From: Blastobasis lacticolella
Taxonomy: Eukaryota > Arthropoda > Insecta > Lepidoptera > Blastobasidae
Direction of reading: 5' to 3'
Assembly (NCBI GenBank): GCA_905147135.1
Contig: LR990050.1
Coordinates: forward strand, 20,210,001 to 20,274,000
DNA: 64,000 nt
Made by a program: the position numbers and the translations under genes. Position 1 is the first letter of the stretch. Every line of letters starts with the position of its first letter. Below the pieces are notes generated by a model that worked only from the letters and a program-made list of their open reading frames with translations, did no database searches and had not been told where the DNA came from. Of the stretch, positions 22,973 to 35,700 are shown piece by piece.

Positions 22973-23190
22973 ATTTTTTATGTCATACGATAGGCACTGT
23001 TGGTCATACGACAGGCACAAATGGTCACAATTGCTCTGGCAGCAAAAGGCAAATGTCCCTCCACAGGCAAAGCCACGGTTCCCCAAACACATGGAGCACC
23101 GGAGACCTTGCTCACCGGCAGGGACACAATACTATTCAAAATAGTAGTGTTTGGCTGCGGCGAGGATGTGAATAGAATGAATCGTTTAGT
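22973..23190 (-). mobile_element. SINE-like element, family B, rearranged copy
   Basis: GTCATACGATAGGCA is present twice in a row, the central CACCAAGAG segment is missing, and the right half (TTGCTCTGGCAGCAAAAGGC onward) is normal. A deleted or rearranged family B copy. Confidence 0.6.
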
Positions 23191-23639
23191 TAATCGACAT
23201 TGTAAGTAGGGTATGCAAGTTCACAGTAGGTAGGTATGTAGCAACATGATAGAGTTCTAGTATGTTCTATAGTTAATGTACCAGCTTTCTCAGGGCTCAC
23301 TCAACTACTCAACTTAGTCTATTAGCTCGGCCACAGATTGGCTCTTTTAGTCCCCGCTGCATGTTCTGTCGGTAAAGAGTGGCAGCGATAGACTTTGCCC
23401 GTAAACGAACGTCACATCTGCCAATTTAAACTTGGATGGCGCTCCAATGGCTAAGGCCGCACTAACGAGTGGCTTGCTTAGCTACAGCCTAGTTAGCTGG
23501 TCGCGTATGGGTGGCGAATAGGTACCTATCTCCGAAGGCGCCAAGCGCGCAGTGCGGCCGGCTGCGAACATTCTATAACGTGTTACCAAAGAAATGAAAT
23601 GAGGAGTGGTAGAATGATATACATTTTCCTTCGTTGCAG

Positions 23640-23769
23640 ACGAGGACGAGGCGACGACGTCCGGCGTGACGGACGGCGCGCCGGGCGACATACAGAACCG
23701 GATCATCTTCGTGAACCGCACCCAGCCGCAGAAGTTCATCTCCAACAGGATATCCACCGCCAAGTACAG
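23640..23769 (+). CDS. ATP8A: ATP8A exon 2: cytosolic N-terminus
   Basis: AG acceptor at 23638-23639, donor GTGAGC at 23770. Reads an acidic stretch, then [19 protein letters not shown] and RISTAKY, the conserved lead-in to TM1. It starts needing one carried base, matching the candidate exon 1, and ends in phase 2. Confidence 0.9.
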
Positions 23770-26700
23770 GTGAGCCCTACCATCATAATCTCTTTGTACT
23801 AGGTTTCACAGTCTTGGCCGTACTGTCATACCTTCCTTCCACTAGGATCTAGTCTTGCTCCACATGCGGATCTGCCAAGCTTGAATTGTAGATGGTATGA
23901 TCGATAGTTGCCCCTTACCGTCAGATGGGCTGTCTGCTCGTTTGTAGCATGAATAGTATAAGAGAAGGTGAGATTTATGTAGGAGGAAGATGTATGGATG
24001 TAAAAAGACAAAAGATTTTTTTTTTATATTATACAAGACAGGCATTTGACCGCCATCTCACCTGTTGGTAAGTGACGATGCGGCCGGAGATGGAGCATGC
24101 CCGTCTTGGAACAGCCTACTCACTCTAGCCTTGAAGGCATCCAGATTATATTGATCAGGAAACACACTCGCAGGCAACGCGTTCCACTCCTTAGCCGTAC
24201 GCATTTTAAAAGTCAAGCCATAGCGGCTAGCGGGTGGCTACAGTGTTACCATCTCGGCCGGTGGTTACGTACGCTGCAGTCGAAGGATATAGAGATCTGA
24301 CCGACTTTTGTTGGCTTATAAGGTGCATCATATTATCATCAGCTTGTAAAACTCCACTGCCTACAATATTCATTATATATAGGCCTATATTATCCATAGG
24401 CCGCGGTAACAGCTTACCATCAGGCGGTGTGCCACCTTAGTGGTATAAAAAAAGTTGCAAATCAAATCAAATCAAAATTTCTTTATTGATTAGGACAATA
24501 AATATCTCTTTCAATCGTCAAAAATGAGGGGGATAGGAAAGTAGGAAGGAAACACACAGTGACACGCTGACCGCCCTATGACCGTAGATAAACGTATCCC
24601 TCGCCAACCGAACCGTGCTCGACAATGCCAGGCAGAGCCGGAACGCTATATTATATTACGATTACGCTATAGTATATTATAGTATAATTAAGAAAAAACC
24701 ACCTAAAACTACAGCAAGAGTAAGCCAGTCCACCAAGGCAGCACCCGTTCACGAGTATAACGCAGGGCCCAGCCATCGTCCAATTCAACCATATTTGAGG
24801 GAAAAGAGCGACCCGGCCCCCACGCCACCGCCAGACAGACTTTTAAGTGAGCGTGCATTACACATGCTGTATGTGGTAGGTAGTCGCTACCACCCTACTC
24901 TATCCTATCCCTTCCCTATCGCTACCTTACCCCTACCCTATCCTACCATTGCCTTAACCCTACCCTACCACTACCTTACCCCTACCCAACCCTATACTAC
25001 CTTACCTCTATCTTGCACCAACCCTACCCTACCCTACCCCTACTCTAACTACTACCCTACCCCTACCCTAGCGCAGACAGGAGACACCATGTGTGGGAGA
25101 GGAAGGAAAATTAACGCCGCTTCCAAGGTGGTTCTCCGTGGGGAAAAGAAACGGCAACAAACCCACAGAGCCTACGTTAATTCTTTTTTTTTTTAAACAT
25201 GTCTTATGTACTAATACATTATTTGTCCTATATACTATCTTAAAAGTAAATACCTGTATAGAACAGCAGTTCAGTCCCATGGACTTTTGTCATTTACATA
25301 TTCAGATATACTATAATAACTTTTTTGACATAATTTGTTTTTTATAGCGACTTTAAATTTATTCAATGGTAAATTCTGAATATCTGTTAGAACCTTATTA
25401 TAAAAGCGTACACATTGACCCATAAATGATTTGTGGACTTTGGCTAGACGACAAGCACCAGCAGCAAGCTTATCTTTATTTCTCGTATTAATATTATGAA
25501 CATCACTATTCTTCTTAAATAAGTGTTAATTTTTATGAACATACATTAAGTTCTCATATATATATTGTGACGGCATTGTCATTATATCAATATTCCTGAA
25601 TTTATCTCTTAGTGAAGTTCTAGGTCTCAATTGATAAATCGCGCGAATAGCCCTTTTCTGCAATACAAATACATTGTGCCAGTCGGCAGCGTGTCCCCAC
25701 AGCAGTATGCCATAGGCCATAATACTGTGGAAATAACTAAAGTAATTAATATATAAGTAAAATAATAAAAGTAATATGCAGATATTGCAAGTCTAGTAAC
25801 TAAACACACTCGAAAATTAATTCAGTCTAGACAGCAAATCTGAATCACATTTTATCGGTATTACCCGTGAGCCTTATCACCGGCCACGGTCGAGCGTTGA
25901 TAACAAATCAGTAAATAAACATTAGAACATTATTTCAGTCCCCTGACATAAGTGCGATGGTATTTGTATAGCAAACACATGGTAACATAACAGCCTCCAG
26001 TTCACAGTTACATTATGTGCTCAGTTGCTCATTCATATCTGTCGCTAATGTTACATGAAACTACGTGTTTCTAATTAAACTCGATACGTGATAATCAGCC
26101 GGCGCCGGTAAATTAGCGGCCATTATTTTCCATTCCACGTTTATAGGCCGGCTATTGCCGAAACTGTTTGTATGAGAGGTGAATTAAATTAAACCCAATT
26201 TGTTTTAGTGACATCGTACGTTATGCCAACATGTCACTGTGTTTCCCACCTACTCAATTACATAAGAAATTTTGCTTTGGCTTTGATGATATGTTGCCGT
26301 GTTGTATCTGGCAAAGTAGAACGCCCTTTCCCCAACCCTTTCCGTAGGTCAGAAAACGGGCACAGCGTTTGTTGTGGGACCTTGTTACGATCTCTCCTGA
26401 AGTCCCTAGACAAGCGGGACCGTTCGTTATGAAGCTCTTTGGCGAAGTCTTTCTCCGGGAGCTTCTTCTTCCCGCTTACAATGATGATGATGTTAGGATG
26501 ATCATCGCAAATATATCTGATAAGTGATGATCTGACGATAGACAAAAATAATCAAGTGCTCTATCATCAGAGTAAATTTTTTGGGAGAGTCAATCATCGG
26601 ATAGTTGTGGTGATAGAGCTGTAGAGTAAATAAATGTATACAATTATTTTTTCGTTATTTCCTTAACTAAAAAAAACAATAACAACGCGCCTTCGTATAA

Positions 26701-29700
26701 TGTACTTCTGTTTGTTGGGATTATTTTGGAAGATAAATTAGGAAACTAATCAGGTTGTTTGACCTGATTAGTTTAGAAAAGTAAACAAATGTGACAATAT
26801 ACAAGGAATTTAATTAAAATGTAATTTAAAACTTATCATTACGACAACTTCATAAATCGCAAGACTTTGATATCGCCTGTTCGAAATCAGCATAAGTACA
26901 GTACTGCTTATTAAATGACAAATTCACAACTATGTTCCTCCACACAGTCATTAAGCAACGTCTGTCCTGTGGCCGTATAAATGACACACCTCTAGTACCC
27001 ACTCATCAAATGACCCGAAAACGTCAATCGCCCCGTAATCGTAACTCGTCCGACCATTATGCGGTACTAAAATACGTAGTAACTCCTTTATCAGTCCATG
27101 TGATACGGCACCGAAGCCTGCTCGTTACCGCGCGTATGTTCCGCGGTGTTGTCGCGCTGGGGAAATGTGCCATTCGTCCCTTTTCCACGGAGTAGGTGTG
27201 AAAAGGACTGTCTGGGTTTGTTTACGCGCGACACACAGTGCCTTGGCGCGGTGCCCGCACCGTGCCGTAACGTGTTCGGCTATTGTGGAGGCGAACGAGC
27301 CATCAAGATATATTGAGTCGTGTTATTAGGTTGGACTAGTATTTTAGGGGGATTTGTAGTAATAAAGTTTAGAAGTAGAGTGTTGGATAGACTTTGATTT
27401 AGATCTAGATGCCTGGCGTTCAACTCACATACGGGCATCGTGAACCTTTTATCGCGCACATAGAATGACCTCTGCCAAAGTATTTTATTTTCAGTACATA
27501 GGGTTCTTTGAAAGGCACCGGTCGATTACCTCAAAGGCACCGCATCTGCTCACCTTAGTTTGCAAAAGTCCTGGACGATGGTGGCCGTTTTCCAACAGGT
27601 CGACCGTCTGACCGTGTGCCTCACTAGGAAATATATAAATTTCAATCGTTTTCTGTTCATTGACAAGTTCCAAGGTAACCTGATTTAAGTGATAAAGTAG
27701 ACTCAGCGCCGCTGCCAATCAATCGATATAATGTTCATTGAGAAGAAATAACCTTACCAGTTGTATCAAGGGCATCGGTATGTTCTTATACCGAGACGAA
27801 TAAATGAATCAAAGGGCAAACCGCCTAGTGGGCGGGATAATAAGCAGTCTTTACTTTCAATATGTGGCTACCAACAAGAATAATGGACAACAAAGGGGAT
27901 GCTGAAAATAGAAAGCTTATACAGAGATGATCACGCAATCGCTGATGTTACTCTACTAATGTTACAGCCTTAGGTATATTACCGTCAACCAACGGTCACC
28001 TTGATTCGGGGTCATTGCACATCTATGGACCGTAAAATAAAATGCTTACTTATGCAAGTCGCGTTGGCATAGACTACGAGTAATATAAATTGTAATTTGC
28101 TGTTTATGCGAGCTGTTAAGTAGATCACTGGGTGGTCTGGAGGGGTGATCTTCTAAGGGCGTAACAAGGTTATTTTTAATCCCTCTGTGTAGGTATTATA
28201 ATTCTGTGCGCCAATGCAAAAACAAGAGTGTTAGTTGTGTAGGTATGTGAGCGGTTGGACTTGTGTAGGTTGTTTGTGGGCCTGTCTGGACAGGATGGAC
28301 CGATGTCGGTTGAATCCAGATAGTTCTCAGCTTTGTAACAATGAAAAATAAATATCGGTTCAGTATGTTACCTACAAAATGTAGACTTGTCGGGAATTTT
28401 CTGACATTGTCGGTTAGGTCATATTGTTTACTTATGGCAAATGAGCTGTCTGATAGCAAAGGCTATTTTAGTTAATTCCCTTCCACTCTGTCTACATTCT
28501 AGCCGTGCGTAATCTATCGAACTTTGGTCTAAAATCTAAAACTTTAGAGAAGTGAGCTAAATGGTCTGCGAAAGATAATAGACATCTACTACCGAAGCCC
28601 ACCCCGAAAAACCCATAGATTAGTCTGTAGGTATTTTTATCCACGCTTACGCGGTATTTCGGTCAGTCCTCCACATACAAAACTTGAACAAATTAAGGGT
28701 ATTCCTAAAAATATTTGTCACGCATATATATCGTAGGTATTCAATCTGGATTTCTTACGGCGTACCTTGATTTACGAGTAGCCGATCCAGTCGTCCCCTG
28801 ACGACGATGCGTGTAAGAAACCTGTAAAATACATCGGATTCTGAGACTGTTTAACCAGTCTTTGGGTAACCCAGCGGAAGACCTTGGTAGAGCTCATTTC
28901 GTCAAAAATATTATAGGAAGAAAGAAAACATTTATTGCACATTGACACCACGACACGACAATAGGTACAAAAAAAAAAATTACAAAGAACTAAATAAGAA
29001 CAAAACAAATAAAAAATAAGATTAAGTTTAAAAAAACTAATAAACCTACAGTTTACTAAATGGCATGGTTTAAACTCCGTGTCGCGGCTTCCATTGCAAC
29101 TGGGCCCCTTCAGCATAATGTTGTGGCCGCTTGACGCCTACCACAATTTACCACGTTTTCAGTGGGCCCACTTTTAGGAGACACACCTAACGAGTCTTGC
29201 TTATGTCCATAGGCGGTGACCATTTTCCATCAGGTGGCCGGTTTGCCTGTTCGTCTGCCGTATAACACAAAAAAAAGGTTCCACCAGGTTGTACCCGACG
29301 CGGGAACGACTTTATTTTAGTATCGAAATTATCGACTTCCGACCGCCGCCTGACGCGTACCACAATTTACCCTGTTTTCAGAGGACCCACTTTTAGTAGA
29401 CACACCTAACGAGTCTTGGTACTCGTAGAAGCGAACTTGCTATAGATAGAAAGCTTGTGTGCCTACAATTCACTGAAGGAGCAACAGACAAACAAGACAA
29501 ACTTATTAAGTATTCATGGCACGCTTAAACTCTGACGCTTTAGTTGGTTACCGTCTTGATTACGCCGGTAATGGATTCCGTGTAATGAAGAGTAATGCCT
29601 ACAAGGGTTTATTTTTTATTCAAGGGTGTAAGGTCTCCTCCCCTTCACCTACTTTATATCTACTCTACATACACCTATTTAGCCTTATCTATCCTTATTT

Positions 29701-32700
29701 TTCTTGCTTAAAAATCTGCATTAAAATCCGTTGCGTAGTTCAAAATATCTAAGCGTACATAGATACATTGGGACAGACGGCGGGAAGCGACTTTGTTTTA
29801 TACTATACATACTATAGATTCTCATGTAATGTTTACAATCTTTATGTAACATTCTTTTGGCATTGTAATTGAGTTATAACAATTTTACGATAGAATTATG
29901 TGTGTTGATGTCACATAATATTCATCGTTTACAATCTTGGCGTACAAAACAAATTGAAATTTTAAAGCTATTGACTATTGAGTAAATAAATTAGTCTTAC
30001 ATATTACCTCATCATCATCTCGGTGTTAAGTCCCGGTTGCGCTGCCGCGCGGTACGCGATACACATTATCTGGGGTCCGCCATACATCTTATCTATTAAA
30101 ACATAATTGCGCATCTGGCTATGACAATGACCATGACCAGGTATATTCATTGTCCTAATTAACAAAGGACACATCCGATTAGGCGATTCACGTGCAATCT
30201 GGAATATCCATTCATTGTGACATTGTATGTGCGTAGGTATACCTTTGTACTCTATTATACTAGCTCTGCAGTGTATGTGCGAAGCAAATCCACCACGAGC
30301 TCCGGTCTAATACGTTTAATTATAACAATGCCACGAAGTAGATAATTTAGATACTAAAATAAAGTCGTTCCCCGTTAGGTACAACCTGATGGAACCTTTT
30401 TTTTAATGTAATACGGCAGAAAAACAGGCAAGCGGACCACCTCATGAAAAGTGGTCACCGCCGCCTATGGACATCAACAACACCAGGGGTGTTACCAATG
30501 CGTTGCCCGCCTCTGAGGAGACCTCTAATATACCTCTTGAACAATCCCATGTCATAGTCCAAACACTGGCACCTGGCACTTTATTCTTGTTGTGTTATAA
30601 ATACATACACACATACCTACACAACATAGACACAATGTCACGCCTTTTTATGTTGTACTGGTAGCGTGTCAAGCAAAACACGTTGCCGAAGTAGATCAGT
30701 GACGAGATCCTTTATTTTACACTGCGTTTGGAATTGGCCCTTGCGAATTAAGATGTTATTTACGTATTTGGGGAATTCGTGATCAAATTCGGCTGTTAAT
30801 CACGCAATACGACTAAATTGCTTAATTAACCCGTGAGTGCTCGTGCTCTAGAACGTTATAAGAGCACTCGCGTTATATAGCGTTTTCTACTCAAACAAGT
30901 ATACAGTTTTAAGGAAAGTTGTTTTGTCTAATCGCAAATAAAACTGAGTAGGTGTTTGATGAAATGTTTTATATTTGTTAGTTCAGAACTGTCACGACGC
31001 GAGTTATTCCGCGATGGCTCTAACGCCATGATTGTGACGGATGTACAACATTCACGGTATTTGGTGCATCTTTAGCTAACATCAGATAGCTAAAAGAAGG
31101 GAGCGTTAGCTGTCCCTTATGCCCAAAGGACTCGTCCCTTACCTCCAGGATATTTTTATATAATTATTAAAAAATGTATTAATGAATGGTTTAAAAACCG
31201 TTTAACAACTGCACTTGAGTGAGAAGGAATATGTTTCTTTAGATAGTCTTGTACTTATGCTCGTACATTGTACATATACACTTACACACATAAAGCTCAA
31301 ACCTCTGTCCCACAGATGGGTTAGGCAGCCAGTACATATGCATCTAATACTCAAAAATACCATTATTCTCTCCGCAGTGTGCCATCGTTCGTGCCGCTGT
31401 TCCTCTTCGAGCAGTTCCGCCGCTACTCGAACTGCTTCTTCCTGCTAATAGCGCTGCTGCAACAGATCCCGGATGTGTCGCCCACCGGCCGCTGGACCAC
31501 GCTCACGCCGCTCATACTCATACTGAGCGTGAGCGCGCTCAAGGAGATCGTCGAGGACTTTGTGAGTGCAGTTTTTAGCTTTGATTGGGGAGGGTTTTGG
31601 GGAATGAATGGACGATGACTTAGGTTTAAGATATGTTGATATGTGCTTCGATTAGTTTGCAAGTTAATTTCCGCAATTAAAGGCTTTTATTATTATTATG
31701 GGGCCCTACTACCATCCTTTCCGCCCAAGCCACCTCACTTGCACATGGTCCCCCTATAGTTAGACGCACGGGGCTCTACCGCACAACCTTCCTGGGTAGT
31801 GCGCGTCAGATAGCAGTCGCCACATGTGAAGAGCCGACGCACCACAAATTCTTATTTGAGAATTCTAGTAGAAAACTGCTTTCAGTAAATCGCCTAGTTT
31901 CAATTGTAATTTCTAATATTTCAGTAATTTCCCAGTAAACCCTGACTGTCATATTAACCGCTAGCCGCTGAACCGGGATTTATCTCTAGGATGAGGAGTT
32001 AGTAGATTTGATTAGGAGAGACTGCGTATCTCACGTGGCGCCCACTCATACTCTTCGTGAGCGCCGTGAGTGCGCTAAAAGTGATTGTCGAGGACTTTCT
32101 GAGTGCAGTTTGTAGCTTTTATGTAGTAGGACAGCCTCTAAAGGCCCCGACACCACCCATTGGTGTACCACCATGGCGCTGTAATAAAATGAATGAATCA
32201 TGAATGAAAATTCTTTATTGCCCATACAGAAAAAAATACATATCAAAAAGAAATAAAAAGCAACCGGCAACCTTATCGCTTAAAGCGATTTCTTCCAGGC
32301 AACCTTACATATTTACTCACTACTCTAGGACACTTACATCTTGTATAGTACTAGTAAGTAGTTAAGTCTGTTCTACAGAACATATTACATTAAAATTGTT
32401 ACTTTTTTCTATATTTCAGAAGCGGCACCGCGCGGACGACGAGACGAACCGGCGGCTGGTGGAGGTGCTCCGCAACGGCGTCTGGCAGTTGGTCCGCTGG
32501 GAGGCGCTGCAGGTCGGCGACATATGCAAGGTGCTCAACAACCAGTTCTTCCCGGCGGACCTGATGTTGATCTCCTCCAGGTACTGTGAAGTTCAGTGCA
32601 TTCCATACAGTGCACTCGACTTGTAAGTGAGAGGTAACGAGCTCGATCCTCAGTGCTGTCATGTACCAATGTCTTACACCAATAACCGATGTTATAATGT

Positions 32701-35700
32701 AATTCTTGTAATAGCTGTAAGTCTTCCAAATTAAATAAATTAATGTTCTTACAGTGAGGGAAAACATCGTATGTAAACTAGCACGTACACTGAAAGTGTA
32801 ACCTATTTTTTTTTTTTTTTTTTTTAATGTCAAACGGTAGGCAAAAACGCAAGCGGGCCACCTGATGGAAAGTGGTCACACGTTTGCCTATAGACATTAG
32901 CAACACCAAGAGTATCGCTAATGCGTTGCCTACCTCTATAACACGTTGCTCTGGCAGCAAAAGGCAAATGCCACTCCACTGTCAAAGCCACGGTTCCCCA
33001 AATCCCCACCCCATGGAGCACTGGAAACCTTACCCACCGGCAGAAACACAATACTATTTAAAAGAGTATTATTTAGCTGCGATATTCTGTAAGGTGGAGG
33101 TACTTCCCCAGTCCCCAGAACCAGGCTAACCTGTTAACAGAGGCATGGACGTCAGATGCTATCACTACACTGTAATTACTTGATCTGTCAAATCTTTGGT
33201 GTTGCTGATGTCTTGATAGGCGGCGGTGACCGCTTTACATCAGGTGGCCCGTTTGCCTGTTTATCTGCCGAATAACATAAAAATTTGGATCCAGGTCAAT
33301 ACGGACGCTGGGCCCTCGCGCGCGAGAGTGCAACCGCCAAACATATGATATTCCATATAGTGCAATCACCAGGAACAATGATGGAAAACAATAATATACT
33401 TCGTAGTTTATATCTCTCACACAGATCACACAGAGATCAAGGTGTATTTTACGAACTACAGTTTATTTTCGGTAGCGCAATAGTCGTGACACGTTTGTAA
33501 TCTCATTATTAGATCAAAATAAAAACATAATAACCAGCACCCAATTAGTCCTTACATCTCTAGTGGATTCGCTCGGTAACCCTTATTAAATAAATAAAAT
33601 AATTTACAGTGAGCCCCAAGGCATAACCTTCATCGAGACGTCCAACCTGGACGGGGAGACGAACCTGAAGATCCGGCAAGCGCACCCGGACACCGCGCCG
33701 CTGGACAACCCCGCCGCGCTGTTCGGGTTCCGCGCCACCGTGCAGTGCGAGGCGCCCAACCGGCATCTGTATGAGTTCAACGGACTGATCAAAGAGTCCA
33801 ATTCCAAGTGAGTTTAAGGGCTTGTATAGATACACAGTGCACCAAAATGTAAGAATTGTAGATGTCATGGGCGACAGCTATCACTTACCATCAGGTGGGC
33901 TGTCTGCTCGCTGGTCACTGAGTAGCATAAAAAAAACAGTGTACACGTAATCATGTTAGAAATAAACTTTAGCCGGAGCATGAAACAAACCAGCAGGTCT
34001 AGCCAAGATGCCAATGAGCTAGCTAAAATGCACGAGATGGCGTTACTGCGACGTAAAGTCTGCTGTCAAAATAAAGCCCTGTCATTGGCTGGAATGGATT
34101 GGTCATTTTACAACAATTGGTTCTATCCAAATAGCACAACGTATTTTGACAAACAGACCATACGCCTCACTAGCGCTACCGGAATTTGTCGGCTACGTTC
34201 GGACAGCTTCGCAGCGTTCGCCCTACTGCGCCAGTTTACCAATTTAAAATCGCGACGAAGCGATTGGCATCTTGGATAGACCCGCTTTTAGACCAGGCCT
34301 CTTAGGCATTGGTGCATGAATCGTAGATGTCATGTGCAACAGTTACCGCTTTCCATCAGGTGGGTTGTCTGCTCGTAGCTCGCCACGGAGTAGCACAAGA
34401 ACCGGATGCTCACGGCCACTTTCTATGACACTGTTCATCTGAGGTTTAAGTACAGCATGGTGGAGAGGAAGCTAGGGTTCTCCCCCCTTCCCCCGGCTCC
34501 ACACATTCCCACCGTTGGAACTCTTGCTTAGTCAGGATCTGTAGCGGCAACTCAAAAGAGCTTCCGAGTTTTCATATCCGGGCACGAACGCGGACAAACT
34601 AATACTGGCTTGGAACCCGCAACCAATTTCGTTAAAGGCAAGGTACCCATTAATTTCTATTCATTTATTCGTTCAAACAGAATGGAATGGTCAAATAGTC
34701 GCTACGATGGTGGAAATAGGCTCAGACGGAATGAATGGATAAATGCTATAAATGTGTTTTAGCCTTGTAATTCAATATTTAGTTAATATTAGTGTTTATT
34801 AGAGATAAAGAAGGCCAGCTGAAACTAGGATACTCATAACGGATACCGTTTTAAATCGATGGTGTATTTCGTTATTGGCCACCAGGTCCTACGCGCACAC
34901 ATACACATACACAAGTATTACATAGATTTAAGTTTGTGTGAGTGAGTGAACGATCGCAAAATATACACTTTTTTAACGTTTGGATAGTAACCATGACCTA
35001 GGACCAAGAATCAAACATGACAGACAGCTGTGTCAGTGAGTACCATGGACTTTGAATGGGTATGAGTGAGGTGTACGATGGCAAAATAGCCACATTTCCA
35101 TTCGTTCTGAATGAATAGAAATTATTGAGGTGTACGATGGCAAAATAGCAAATACGTTAATTAAAAAGTAAAAGGAAACAGACGGGTCTTACGCTCTTTT
35201 ACCACTTTTTGTATAAAAAAACCTCAGGGAAATATCGAACGAGTGGTGGCGGATACGGAAGAAGCGGCTGTCGATTTCCACCAAAGCGCTGTCGAGCGTG
35301 AGGATGCCCCCCGCCCTCCGTTCCGGAGAGGACGACCACCCCGTCACGTACGCCATAGTAGTTCCATACCACAATACACTACATTGTATTGTGTCCATAG
35401 TATGTTTAGCGGTCTCTAGTGACGGCGACTTTATTTACTGTATCGACTGATTGTAGCTGAGTCGAGTATTTCGTTAGTCACAGAATTTATAATAGTAAAC
35501 GCCAATCCTCACGGTAATAATAGGTAATAAAGTGTCCTAGAACGTATTGGTATGCTTCTCTCTCTTGGGCAGATTTTGGTTTATTTTCACCGATAAAATT
35601 TACAAATAAATTAGTCTTGTAGAGTAACGTTTATGTTGTATTTTTTGTTTTATTAAGAAACCGCACTGTATTTTTATTTTTACTGTATTAATTTATACAG

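Noticed and set aside
24615..25196. 193-codon open frame rich in Pro, Thr, Tyr and Leu
   Set aside because: It is a translation of the CCCTA simple repeat.
26258..26545. Minus-strand 95-codon frame
   Set aside because: No recognisable motif or neighbour support; treated as chance.
33953..34279. 108-codon open frame in intron 5
   Set aside because: No homology, no splice support, flanked by repeat fragments.
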